NCBI RefSeq assembly: GCF_000772045.1 | Contig: NZ_CP009754.1 | Location: 8,060,001-8,124,000 of the forward strand | Direction: 5' to 3' | Length of the DNA: 64,000 nt | Source: Streptomyces sp. CCM_MD2014 | GTDB taxonomy: Bacteria; Actinomycetota; Actinomycetes; Streptomycetales; Streptomycetaceae | Part shown: positions 9,029 to 17,046 of the stretch, piece after piece | Layout: every line of letters starts with the position of its first letter | How positions within the stretch are numbered: the first letter of the stretch is position 1 | The notes under the pieces: generated by a model | Database searches by the model: none | What the model saw: only the letters and a program-made list of their open reading frames with translations | Told to the model about the DNA's origin: nothing | Translations under genes and position numbers: made by a program

Positions 9029-9175
9029 GTGATTCTGCTCGCGCTGCTCCTGCCAGTCGTGATGATGGCCTTCCTCTTCGCCGCGGACGCGCTCGAAGAC
9101 CTGATCTTTCCGCCTCCGGCGGCCCCGGACGAGGACGCCCCGGCCGCCGACGTCGCTCCAACGACCTCTCTCTGA
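9029..9175 (+). CDS. Small predicted membrane protein (48 aa)
   Basis: Not recognised. The GTG at 9029 has GGAGG four bases upstream. The product has one N-terminal hydrophobic helix (about residues 1-20, rich in Leu, Val, Met and Ala) followed by an acidic, Ala/Pro-rich tail (PPPAAPDEDAPAADVAP). It therefore looks like a single-pass membrane peptide with a soluble tail. It ends 13 nt before a strong bidirectional terminator shared with the convergent GH16 gene, which supports its being a real transcription unit. No function is assigned. Confidence 0.6.
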   Translation: MILLALLLPVVMMAFLFAADALEDLIFPPPAAPDEDAPAADVAPTTSL

Positions 9176-9188
9176 GACGGGGAGGGCA

Positions 9189-9236
9189 CGCGCCGCCCGG
9201 TCACAAGACCCGTCCGGCCACGGACCGGGCGGCGCG
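9189..9236. terminator. Bidirectional hairpin terminator
   Basis: A perfect 14-bp stem (9189-9202 with 9223-9236) and 20-nt loop between the convergent small membrane-protein gene and the GH16 gene. Confidence 0.82.
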
Positions 9237-9256
9237 CGGCGTACCGCCGGAGCCCG

Positions 9257-10114
9257 TCAGCCGTCGCTCGTGGTGACCTTCACCTCGTCGACCACCAGCT
9301 GCTGCGGGAACGTGGTCGAGCCGTCGGGGTCGCCGGGCCAGTAGCCGCCGACCGCGAGGTTGAGGATGAGGAAGAACGGCTTGTCGAAGACCCACTCGCC
9401 GCCGTTCAGGTCGGCCGGCGTACGGGTCTGGTACACGTTGCCGTCGACCGACCAGGTGATGCTGTTGGGCGCCCAGTCCACCGCGAAGGTGTGGAAGGCG
9501 TCGGCGAACGCCTCGCCGCCCGGCAGCGTGTAGCCCGCGCCGATGCCGCCCGAACCGGAGTAGCCGGGGCCGTGGATGGTGCCGTGGACCGTCGACGGCT
9601 CGAAACCGACGTTCTCCATGACGTCGATCTCGCCCGAGGCGGGCCAGCCGACCTCGCCGATGTCCTGGCCCAGCATCCAGAACGCGGGCCAGATGCCCTG
9701 CCCGCGCGGGATCTTCATCCGGGCCTCGACGTGGCCGTACGTCGCGGTGAACTTGCCGGAGGTGTTCAGGCGTGCGGAGGTGTACTCACAGGTGCCGTAC
9801 CAGCACTGGTAGTTGCCCGGATTCTCACGCCGTGCCTCGATCACCAGGTGGCCCTGGCCGTCGAGCTTCGCGTTGTCGGTGCCGGGCGTGTAGTACTGCC
9901 GCTCGTGGTTGTTGATGTTGTCACCGGTCTCCAGCTGCCACTTGGCGGTGTCGACGCCGGATCCGGCGGGTCCGTCGAACGTGTCGGAGAACGTCACCGC
10001 CGCGGCGGACTGCGGCCGGTGCTCCGCCTGGGCGGGGGTCACGGCCGCGGCCGCGACGAGGGTGGCGGACAGGGTGGCGAGAAGGCAACTGCGGAGCAGT
10101 CGTGGGGAGGCCAT
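9257..10114 (-). CDS. Secreted GH16 endo-beta-1,3-glucanase (laminarinase-like)
   Basis: Endo-acting beta-glucan hydrolase, extracellular. 285 residues with a signal peptide (about 1-30, ending AQA) and a single GH16 jelly-roll domain. The catalytic signature GEIDVMENVG places the nucleophile, helper and acid/base at E162, D164 and E167. There is no carbohydrate-binding module. ATG 10114 has GGAGAG upstream. A terminator separates it from the GH64 gene before it. Together with the two GH64 enzymes it forms a beta-1,3-glucan degrading set: endo-cleavage by GH16, oligosaccharide release by GH64. Confidence 0.93.
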   Translation of the reverse strand: MASPRLLRSCLLATLSATLVAAAAVTPAQAEHRPQSAAAVTFSDTFDGPAGSGVDTAKWQLETGDNINNHERQYYTPGTDNAKLDGQGHLVIEARRENPGNYQCWYGTCEYTSARLNTSGKFTATYGHVEARMKIPRGQGIWPAFWMLGQDIGEVGWPASGEIDVMENVGFEPSTVHGTIHGPGYSGSGGIGAGYTLPGGEAFADAFHTFAVDWAPNSITWSVDGNVYQTRTPADLNGGEWVFDKPFFLILNLAVGGYWPGDPDGSTTFPQQLVVDEVKVTTSDG

Positions 10115-10131
10115 GTCTCTCCGTTTCGTGG

Positions 10132-10158
10132 GCCCGCTCCCACGGTGGGGGAGCGGGC
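10132..10158 (-). terminator. Hairpin terminator downstream of second GH64
   Basis: GCCCGCTCCC pairs perfectly with GGGAGCGGGC around a 7-nt loop. It lies 60 nt past the GH64 stop and just before the GH16 start. Confidence 0.75.
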
Positions 10159-10217
10159 GCCGAGGTGGGGGGAAGGTGTTCGCGGTTCCGGGCGCGGGTG
10201 GGGCCGGCCGGGATCGG

Positions 10218-11411
10218 TCAGTCGAACGACTCGAGCGTGATCGCGGCGTCCTGGGGGTCGCCGTCGTGCACCAGGGACTCGTGGTTGCCGACGTCGTCGA
10301 AGGCGAAGGCGTACGCCCGGCCGTCCCGCATCTGCGCGTGGATCAGGCGGGCGTAGTGGTTGGTGACGTCGTCCTGGTAGAAGCCGGAGGCGTCGGCGTC
10401 GGGCTGCTCGGAGCTGCTGAGCAGCGTGGAGCGGTTGTACGCGGCGCACAGCGTCCGCGAGATGGGTCCGCGCACCTGGTCGTTGGGGGCGTCGAGCTTG
10501 TTGTAGCAGCCGAAGACCGAGTCGGAGTCCGGCTTCTCGAACGACGTCACCACGGCGCCGCCGCCGTCGGTGAAGTCCATCCGGTCGCCGTTCACCCTGC
10601 CGTAGAACTTCGTGTCCGGCTGTTCCTTGAACGGCGTCACCGTCAGCGTCTCGGCGCCGTACTTGCTCCATACGCGGTCGATGTAGTCGTCCATCACGCC
10701 GGCGGGCAGGTCGCCGGAGCCGATGCCGTGCCCCGGGGCCAGGACGCGCAGCGGCGAGCCGTCGCTCCGGGTCTGGACCAGTCCCTCCCAGCCGCCGCCC
10801 TGCCGCGTGAGCCCGTCGGCGACCGCCTTGTAGCCGCCGGGCTTCAGGGAACCCGTCTGCTTCGTGGAGCCGTCGCCCGCGGTCAGCCCGACGGAATAGG
10901 GCGCCGAGAACATGTCCACCTGGGTGGAGTTGATCCACAGCCCGGAGTCGTTGAGCGTGTACTCGGTCCAGTTGAACAGGGTGTCGTGGTTGGGGTCGTC
11001 GGCGTTCTGGACGGCGGGCTGCACGAGTCCGCCCTCGGCGAGCCGGAAGTCCAGCTTCTCGCCGTAGGAGAAGTAGACCCGCCCCGAGAACTTCGGAAGC
11101 CGAACGGTCTTTGACCCGCCGTTTGCCGGGCCGGTGAACGAGGCGTCCGGGGCCGGGACCGGCGGGGCGCCGCCGGCCGGCCAGGCGTGGAAGGTGCCGC
11201 TCTCGTCGGCGTATCCCTGCTGCCCCGAGGCGAGTTCGGTGCCGATCACGTACACGTAGACCGGTTCGGTGCTGCCCGACTCGTTCTTCAGGGTGAGCGG
11301 GATGGTGTCCGGTACCGCCGAAGCCGGTTCGGCCGGCCCGACGAGGACGGCGACGGCACCGATCGACGCCGCGACGGCCAGGGACGCCGTCAGCTTGCGT
11401 GGGGAAAGCAC
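10218..11411 (-). CDS. Secreted GH64 beta-1,3-glucanase (second copy)
   Basis: Paralogue of the enzyme at 3244-4440, colinear over almost the whole length. 397 residues: signal peptide (about 1-32, ending ASA) and GH64 domain with the likely catalytic E150 and D166 (NWTEYTLND, TQVDMFS). GTG 11411 follows AAGGAGGACCGT, an excellent ribosome site. Unlike the first copy it has no CebR-type palindrome. Instead a different 12-bp palindrome (TCAACTAGTTGA) lies 55-66 bp upstream, so the two copies are probably controlled differently. The duplication is old: many substitutions, and the flanks do not match. Confidence 0.93.
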   Translation of the reverse strand: MLSPRKLTASLAVAASIGAVAVLVGPAEPASAVPDTIPLTLKNESGSTEPVYVYVIGTELASGQQGYADESGTFHAWPAGGAPPVPAPDASFTGPANGGSKTVRLPKFSGRVYFSYGEKLDFRLAEGGLVQPAVQNADDPNHDTLFNWTEYTLNDSGLWINSTQVDMFSAPYSVGLTAGDGSTKQTGSLKPGGYKAVADGLTRQGGGWEGLVQTRSDGSPLRVLAPGHGIGSGDLPAGVMDDYIDRVWSKYGAETLTVTPFKEQPDTKFYGRVNGDRMDFTDGGGAVVTSFEKPDSDSVFGCYNKLDAPNDQVRGPISRTLCAAYNRSTLLSSSEQPDADASGFYQDDVTNHYARLIHAQMRDGRAYAFAFDDVGNHESLVHDGDPQDAAITLESFD

Positions 11412-11465
11412 ACGGTCCTCCTTGGTGTGGGGGGAGTTGCAGCCTCGTGTCCTTCCCTGAACATG

Positions 11466-11477
11466 TCAACTAGTTGA
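11466..11477. promoter_or_regulatory. Palindrome upstream of second GH64
   Basis: TCAACTAGTTGA is a perfect 12-bp palindrome 55 bp before the GH64 start, in AT-rich surroundings typical of a promoter. The regulator is unknown. Confidence 0.45.
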
Positions 11478-11483
11478 ACGAGA

Positions 11484-11987
11484 TCAATCGGAAGAAGGCG
11501 CTCCGGGTTCGGAAGGTGAAGCGGTGGACCAGCGCGGTGGTACACCGGCGAGGTGGCAGACGACGAAGTACAGCGGGAGCGGCGCCGTGTAGGGCGAGCC
11601 TCCGTCGGGGCCGTGGACCAGGCGCGGACCGGCCGGCCCGCCCGCGGGTCGCGGCCGTGTCCAGGAGGGCTCACCGACGACGTAGTGGGTGCCGAACGGC
11701 CACGCGACCCCGATGTCGGAGCCGGACGGGACGATCCACCACCAGCGCTCCCCGTCGGCGAACACGCAGCCGGCGCGGGGCAGGCGGGCCAGGATGCGTT
11801 CCCCGTGGGCGGCGGAGGTGCCCACGGCGTCGTGCCCCAGCCCGGCGTGCACACCGACCGGGAGGCGGAGCGAGGCGGGGGCCGGGGTGCGTCGACGGGG
11901 CGGACGGGCGGCGGCGCCGGACGGGCGGGAGCGGTCGCGGACGGTGGCCGCGGAGGGACGTGGATCGCGAGCGTGCTGCAGGTCCAT
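11484..11987 (-). CDS. Conserved hypothetical protein (167 aa)
   Basis: Function not recognised. Cytoplasmic, no signal peptide. The first 45 residues are basic, Pro/Ala-rich and low-complexity. The rest looks folded, with the distinctive segment RWWWIVPSGSDIGVAWPFG around residues 81-100 and a C-terminal PLYFVVCHLAGVPPRW stretch. It is divergent from an XRE regulator gene across 270 bp. Streptomyces XRE-DUF5753 regulators are often paired with small partner genes, so it may belong to that unit. The start is uncertain because no clear ribosome site precedes the ATG at 11987. Confidence 0.6.
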   Translation of the reverse strand: MDLQHARDPRPSAATVRDRSRPSGAAARPPRRRTPAPASLRLPVGVHAGLGHDAVGTSAAHGERILARLPRAGCVFADGERWWWIVPSGSDIGVAWPFGTHYVVGEPSWTRPRPAGGPAGPRLVHGPDGGSPYTAPLPLYFVVCHLAGVPPRWSTASPSEPGAPSSD

Positions 11988-12257
11988 GGGGGGAGTGTCC
12001 TTTGGCCGCGACGGACGGCGGGGAAACGTTGTCAGGCACGACCGTCCCGCAGGTCGGCGGGTGGCCGAAAAGGAACGGTCCTGGTCGTCGGTCGAGGAAG
12101 GCAGGGGGCGGTGTCGTCACTGTGTCACCCCTCAACAACCGTGCGCAACCGCCAAGTTGAAATTTGCAGCTGTCCGGATGCATGCTCCTGCGGCAGCAGC
12201 TTGCGTGACAGACTCGTGTGCCGGGTCCCGGGCACGGGACGGTGAAAGGGTGACGGT

Positions 12258-13133
12258 GTGACCGCGGAGACCGACTGGGGCGGAGCCCCCTCCGTGCTGC
12301 GGATGATCCTCGGCAGACAGCTCGAGGAGTTGCGCACCCGTGCCGGTCTCACCTTCGAGCAGGCCGGTGAGGCCATCGGGGTGAGCCACTCCACCATCCG
12401 CCGGCTCGAGGCGGCGAAGGTGGCCCGGCTGCGCCTTCCCGACGTGGAGAAGCTGCTCCAGATCTACGGCGTCCGGGACCAGCAGGAGATCGACACCTTC
12501 CTGAAGTCGGCGCGGGAGGCCAACAAAAGAGGCTGGTGGCACACCTACCGCGACGTCATGCCGGACTGGTTCGCGGCATACCTGAGCCTGGAGCAGGCGG
12601 CCCTGCACATCCGCGCCTACGAGCCCGGGTTCGTGCACGGCCTGCTGCAGACCCCGGCGTACGCACGGGCCCTGCTCGGTGCCGGCAACCCGCACGCCTC
12701 CTCCGCGGCCACCGAGCGGCGGGTGGCCCTGCGGATGCGGCGCCAGGAGATCCTCACCCGGCCTTCCCCGCCCCGTCTGTGGGTCGTGATGGACGAAACG
12801 GTGCTGCGCTGGCCTGTCGGCGGCACCGAGGTGATGCGGCAGCAGGTGGACCATCTGATCGAGGTGGGCCGGCTGCCCAACGTGACGCTCCAGATCATGC
12901 CGTTCGCGGGCGGCCCGCACCCCGCCATGCGCGCCGGCGCGTACGACCTGTTCCGGTTCCGGGCTCCCGAGCTTCCCGACATCGTCTACCTCGGCGGGCT
13001 CGTCGGCGCCGTCTACCTGGACAAGACCGACGACGTGGTCGTCTACCGCGAAGCCCTGGACCGCCTGGGCGCCCAGGCGGTGCCGGCCCGGGGCACCGAG
13101 GAACTCCTGGGCGCGCTGCGCAAGGAGCTGTGA
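12258..13133 (+). CDS. XRE-family regulator with DUF5753 domain
   Basis: DNA-binding regulator of the large Streptomyces WhiJ-like group. 291 residues: an N-terminal helix-turn-helix (about 15-70; EQAGEAIGVSHSTIRRLE is the recognition region) and a C-terminal DUF5753 domain (about 95-285) that probably senses a ligand or partner. GTG 12258 has AAAGGG upstream. The next gene, a DUF574 methyltransferase, starts 53 nt later on the same strand. In this family the usual neighbour is a short DUF397 protein; none is seen here. Confidence 0.92.
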   Translation: MTAETDWGGAPSVLRMILGRQLEELRTRAGLTFEQAGEAIGVSHSTIRRLEAAKVARLRLPDVEKLLQIYGVRDQQEIDTFLKSAREANKRGWWHTYRDVMPDWFAAYLSLEQAALHIRAYEPGFVHGLLQTPAYARALLGAGNPHASSAATERRVALRMRRQEILTRPSPPRLWVVMDETVLRWPVGGTEVMRQQVDHLIEVGRLPNVTLQIMPFAGGPHPAMRAGAYDLFRFRAPELPDIVYLGGLVGAVYLDKTDDVVVYREALDRLGAQAVPARGTEELLGALRKEL

Positions 13134-13186
13134 GGCCACGACCGGGAGTCCACTCGTACCAACCACCCGACGGAGAGGGGCGGACG

Positions 13187-14002
13187 TTGTCCGACAGCGG
13201 ATGGCCTGCCGACCGAATCGACACCGAGCACGCGCACTCGGCGCGGATCTACGACTACATCCTGGGAGGCAAGGACTACTACCCCGCCGACCGCGAGGCG
13301 GGTGACGCGATGGCCCGGGAATGGCCCGCCCTGCCCGTCCACATGCGCGCCAACCGGGACTGGATGAACCGCGCCGTGCGATGGCTGGCCGAGGAGGCGG
13401 GCGTACGCCAGTTCCTCGACATCGGCACCGGTATTCCCACCTCGCCCAATCTGCACGAGATAGCGCAGTCGGTGGCCCCCGCCTCGCGGGTCGTCTACGT
13501 GGACAACGACCCGATCGTCCTCACCCTGTCCCAGGGGCTGCTGTCCAGTACGCCCGAGGGCCGCACGACGTACATCGAGGCGGATTTCCAGCACCCGGAA
13601 GCCGTCCTCGACTCCGAAGAGTTCCGCAAGACCCTGGACCTGAGCGAGCCTGTCGCGCTCACCGTGATCGCGATCGTGCACTTCGTCCTGGACGAGGACG
13701 ACGCGGTCGGCATCGTCCGCCGCCTCCTGGAGCCGCTGCCCGCGGGGAGCTACCTTGCCATGACCATCGGCACCGCCGAGTTCGCCCCCGAGGAGGTGGG
13801 CAGGGTCGCGCGCGAGTACGCCGCCCGCGGCATGCCGATGCGGCTGCGGACCCTCGACGAGGCCCACGAGTTCTTCGAGGGCCTGGAGCTCGCCGAACCC
13901 GGCATCGTCCAGGTCCACAAGTGGCGTCCGGACGGCTCGGGCGAGCAGGGCATCCGGGACGAGGACATCGCGATGTACGGGGCGGTCGCCCGCAAACCCT
14001 GA
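13187..14002 (+). CDS. SAM-dependent methyltransferase, DUF574 family
   Basis: Class I methyltransferase of the actinobacterial DUF574 (Methyltransf_19) family; substrate unknown. 271 residues. The family N-terminal signature HSARIYDYILGGKDYYPADR is present near residues 12-31, followed by the SAM-binding FLDIGTGIPTSPN (about 68-80) and YVDNDPIV. A TTG start at 13187 is chosen because every in-frame ATG would remove the conserved N-terminus, and GGAG...GGGG lies upstream. Co-directional with the XRE regulator. Such methyltransferases often sit beside XRE regulators in Streptomyces; whether they modify DNA, protein or a metabolite is not known. Confidence 0.88.
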   Translation: MSDSGWPADRIDTEHAHSARIYDYILGGKDYYPADREAGDAMAREWPALPVHMRANRDWMNRAVRWLAEEAGVRQFLDIGTGIPTSPNLHEIAQSVAPASRVVYVDNDPIVLTLSQGLLSSTPEGRTTYIEADFQHPEAVLDSEEFRKTLDLSEPVALTVIAIVHFVLDEDDAVGIVRRLLEPLPAGSYLAMTIGTAEFAPEEVGRVAREYAARGMPMRLRTLDEAHEFFEGLELAEPGIVQVHKWRPDGSGEQGIRDEDIAMYGAVARKP

Positions 14003-14023
14003 CGGCCGCGAGGCGTGAGGGGG

Positions 14024-15670
14024 TCAGATCACGCGGAACAGGTCGGCCGCGGCGTGGACGTCGGTGAAGTCCTCGACCGAACGGAGGTTGTCGCACAGGG
14101 CCTCGAGGACCGAGCCCGCTGCCGCGACGCGCGGGGAGCCGATGCCCACGCCGAAGACCCGGAAGCCCAGTCGGCGCTTGGCGTCGTTCCAGCCGCGCAT
14201 CCACTCCTCGGTGACGCCGCAGTCGTCGTCGGTGAGCATCACGATGTCCCCGCGCGTACGGGCGGCGGCGTTGAACTCCTCCTCGAGCAGTTCGCCCGCC
14301 GCCGTCAGCGGCCGCTGGTAACTGGTGCCGCCGCCCAGGAACGTCTCCGCGAAGTCGAGGGTCCGGCCGAGATCGGCGGGCCGGTCGGCCGGGAAGCGGA
14401 AGACCCGGAGCTTGTCGGCGGCGGAGAAGACGATGCCGACGAAGTCGCGCCCCGCGTGGCGGGCCTGGTCGAGCAGCGCCAGCGCGCACGCCTTCGCCCA
14501 CGCCTCCCTGGTGATGCCGCCGGGGCCCGCCTCGTACATGGAGTGCGAGGTGTCCACGCACGCGATGACGGCGCCCCGGCCGGTGGCCTTCTCTCCCTGG
14601 CTGTCGTAGAGCATCAGCTCTTTGGCGGCGTAGCGCGCGGCGAAGACCGCCCGCAGTCCCGGCAGTCCGAGATTGGCCAGCTCCGACGGGACGACCCGGG
14701 AGAGGTCGTCGCCGAGGGTGACCCCGATCAGCTCTCCGGTGGCGTTCTCCACCTTGCGGGCCCGCTCCCCGTCGGCCATCTGCCGGAAACGGCCGATCAG
14801 TTCGGCCCACTCGGCGAGCCGGCCGGTGCGCAGCCGCTCGGCCAGCCGAGCGCGTTCGTCGAAGGGCATCCGCTCCAGCTCGCCGGACCCGACACCCCAG
14901 GCCCGCATCAGCGCTGCCTCCTCCCGTACGGCCGCCGCCGACCTCGCCACCGCCTGCCGCGCGGCGGCGCGGACGCCGGGTGCCGCCGGCGCGAGGGCCT
15001 GGCCGGACTCGTCGTCGGCCCGGCGCGCGGCGGCCTCCGCGGCCTCGACCGCCTGTCGTACGGCGTGGGCGGCCGGTCCCGGCACGGTGCCGTCCTCGTC
15101 GGCCTCGTCGGCGGCCTGCCGCAGTGCCTCGGCCACGGCGGTCGCCGCGTCCCGGGCGTCCCGCCGCGCCCGGCCCGCCCGCTCGTCCCGGGGGCGGGCG
15201 TCCCGGGCGTCGTCCAGCATCCGGCGCAGCGCGGTGCCCTGCGCGAGTACGGCCAGGGCGGCGGCGTACGGGTCACCGGCCGTCTCCCGGTGCAGCTCGG
15301 CGAAGTCCGGCGACTCCAGCAGGGCGGCGACGACGCGATGGTTGACCAGCCGCGAGTGCTCCATCTCGGCGGGCTGCCGCAGGCGCGGGGCGGCCTTGTA
15401 CGCCGCCAGGAAGACGTCGGTGAGGAGGTCCGCGGTGTACGCGTGCCGCTCGCCCAGCTCCCCGGCCAGCTCCCGCAGCGCGGCGGACTGCTCGTAGGTG
15501 TCGTGCCAGGCGATGCGGTCGAAACGGTCCGCGACCACGGCGCCGGTGTGCCGGGCGGGAGCCGCGGCCGACAGGGCCAGCCATTTCCCGGCATGGTCGG
15601 CCAGCTCGCCCAGCCGGCCCGCCGCCCCGTCCTCGGTGGCGTCCGGGTGCGCGTGCGCGTCGTCGTCCAC
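14024..15670 (-). CDS. VWA-domain protein, ViaA/CoxE-like partner of MoxR ATPase
   Basis: Probable adaptor for the AAA+ ATPase encoded just upstream. 548 residues: an Ala/Glu/Arg-rich helical N-terminal two-thirds, then a VWA domain with a MIDAS metal site (VDTSHSMYEAG, near residue 373, and TDDDCGVTEEW further on). GTG 15670 lies 18 nt after the ATPase stop and its ribosome site overlaps that stop, so the pair is coupled. In E. coli the RavA-ViaA pair acts on respiratory complexes and aminoglycoside sensitivity; the Streptomyces role is unknown. A LexA-type box upstream of the operon is notable. Confidence 0.88.
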   Translation of the reverse strand: MDDDAHAHPDATEDGAAGRLGELADHAGKWLALSAAAPARHTGAVVADRFDRIAWHDTYEQSAALRELAGELGERHAYTADLLTDVFLAAYKAAPRLRQPAEMEHSRLVNHRVVAALLESPDFAELHRETAGDPYAAALAVLAQGTALRRMLDDARDARPRDERAGRARRDARDAATAVAEALRQAADEADEDGTVPGPAAHAVRQAVEAAEAAARRADDESGQALAPAAPGVRAAARQAVARSAAAVREEAALMRAWGVGSGELERMPFDERARLAERLRTGRLAEWAELIGRFRQMADGERARKVENATGELIGVTLGDDLSRVVPSELANLGLPGLRAVFAARYAAKELMLYDSQGEKATGRGAVIACVDTSHSMYEAGPGGITREAWAKACALALLDQARHAGRDFVGIVFSAADKLRVFRFPADRPADLGRTLDFAETFLGGGTSYQRPLTAAGELLEEEFNAAARTRGDIVMLTDDDCGVTEEWMRGWNDAKRRLGFRVFGVGIGSPRVAAAGSVLEALCDNLRSVEDFTDVHAAADLFRVI

Positions 15671-15688
15671 GGTGTCGTCCGCTCCCGC

Positions 15689-16906
15689 TCAGAGCTGGGC
15701 CTGCACCGTGCTCGCGTCCACGCCGAGGGCCTCGGTGAGCACCCGGGCGCGGACCGCGCGCTGGCGGCCGGTGACCCGGTCGATGGCGGAGGTGGAGCGG
15801 CCGGCGACCACCGCGTCCTCGCGCAGTCTCTCCAGCCGCTTGCCCGCCGTGGCCAGCTGGTGGTGGGCCTTCTTGATGACCCACTCGCTCAGCGCCTCGC
15901 GGGACTGCCCGGCCATCGCGTCCAGCTGGGTCTCCAGCTCGTCGATGGTGTCGGCGAGGTCGAGGGCCTCCTTGGCGTCCGGGTTCACCAGGTGCAGCAC
16001 CTCGCGTTCTACCGTCGGGCGCTGGGCGGGGGAGTCCCACAGCACGTGCGTCAGCACCGACAGGTCGCTCTCGGCGACCGCGGGCCGCCCGTCGAGGAAC
16101 GCGGACGCCTGGAGCAGGCGCACCGCCTGCCGCCAGCGGCGGTCGGAGGCGATCAGCTCCTTGCGGCGCAGGGCGGCCCGCAGGGTGCACACCGCGTCCA
16201 CGATGCCGTCCGGCACCTCCACGGCGGGGACGGCCTCGGCCACGGCCCGTTGCAGCGCGGCCAGTTCCACGGTGGTCCGCTCCCGCGGTGCCGGGCGGTC
16301 GACCGCCGAGCGGACAAGGGCGGCGAAGTTCGACGGGTCTTCCAGGTACTTGACCTCGATGCGCACCAGCAGCCGGTCGTAGATGGCGGCCGAGTCCTCG
16401 CCGTCGGGCAGCTCGTTGCTCGCCGTGATGGCCCCGATCAGGGGGCAGCGGACGGGCTCGCCGCCGCTCTCGGGGTGGTAGATCCGCTCGTTGAGGAAGC
16501 CCAGCGTCTCGTTGAGGGCCGCCGTGGAGCACTTGAAGATCTCGTCGATGAACGCGACGTGCGCGGTGGTGGCGCGCCCCTCGTAGACCTGGCGGTACTC
16601 CCCGCGCGCCAGCGCGGCGACGTCGACGGGGCCGAACATCCGCGTCGGCGCGGTGAACTTGGACAGCAGGATCTCCCAGTACGACGCTCCCACGATCCTG
16701 CCGGTGAGTTCCCGGGCCAGTTCGGACTTGGCCGTCCCCGGCGGGCCGAGCAGCAGCGAGTGCTGGCCGGCCAGCAGCGTCACCAGCAACGTCCGTACGA
16801 CGTCGGCCCGTTCGAGGAAGCGGTCCGACAACTCGTGGCCGATCGACCGGAGCCGCACGGCCGTGTCCTGGGCGGCCGGTGCCTCCTGCGGGTCCTGTGG
16901 GCCCAT
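15689..16906 (-). CDS. MoxR-family AAA+ ATPase (RavA-like)
   Basis: Chaperone-type ATPase, 405 residues. Walker A is GPPGTAKS (about 54-61) and Walker B AFIDEI (about 118-123); a sensor-1 ITASNELPD follows. The sequence after Walker A and the NELP motif place it in the RavA branch of MoxR. The ATG at 16906 has AGGAGGAG upstream. It is first in a two-gene operon with the VWA protein. C-terminal of the ATPase core is a helical extension (about 280-405) that probably contacts the partner. A CGAAC-N4-GTTCT box lies 57 bp upstream. Confidence 0.92.
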   Translation of the reverse strand: MGPQDPQEAPAAQDTAVRLRSIGHELSDRFLERADVVRTLLVTLLAGQHSLLLGPPGTAKSELARELTGRIVGASYWEILLSKFTAPTRMFGPVDVAALARGEYRQVYEGRATTAHVAFIDEIFKCSTAALNETLGFLNERIYHPESGGEPVRCPLIGAITASNELPDGEDSAAIYDRLLVRIEVKYLEDPSNFAALVRSAVDRPAPRERTTVELAALQRAVAEAVPAVEVPDGIVDAVCTLRAALRRKELIASDRRWRQAVRLLQASAFLDGRPAVAESDLSVLTHVLWDSPAQRPTVEREVLHLVNPDAKEALDLADTIDELETQLDAMAGQSREALSEWVIKKAHHQLATAGKRLERLREDAVVAGRSTSAIDRVTGRQRAVRARVLTEALGVDASTVQAQL

Positions 16907-16962
16907 GGCCGACTCCTCCTGTGACGGTCCGGGTGGGCTGGCAGGTCAGAGCCTATCCCGCC

Positions 16963-16976
16963 CGAACGTCCGTTCT
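16963..16976. promoter_or_regulatory. LexA/SOS-type box upstream of moxR operon
   Basis: CGAACGTCCGTTCT matches the Gram-positive SOS box core (CGAAC-N4-GTTCG) at 9 of 10 defined positions. It lies between the divergent MoxR and GH9 genes, 57 bp before the MoxR start. Binding by LexA is inferred. Confidence 0.5.
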
Positions 16977-17046
16977 CGCGGCCCCGTGGTCCCGGATCGG
17001 AGGCTCGGTCCGCACCGCGGTGGTGCCGTCGACCAGACTGTCCACC

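Noticed and set aside
14015..16924. 969-codon plus-strand open frame across the VWA and MoxR genes
   Set aside because: It is antisense to two genes with intact motifs, has repetitive Gly/Val/Arg-rich composition and is open only because high GC3 removes stop codons.
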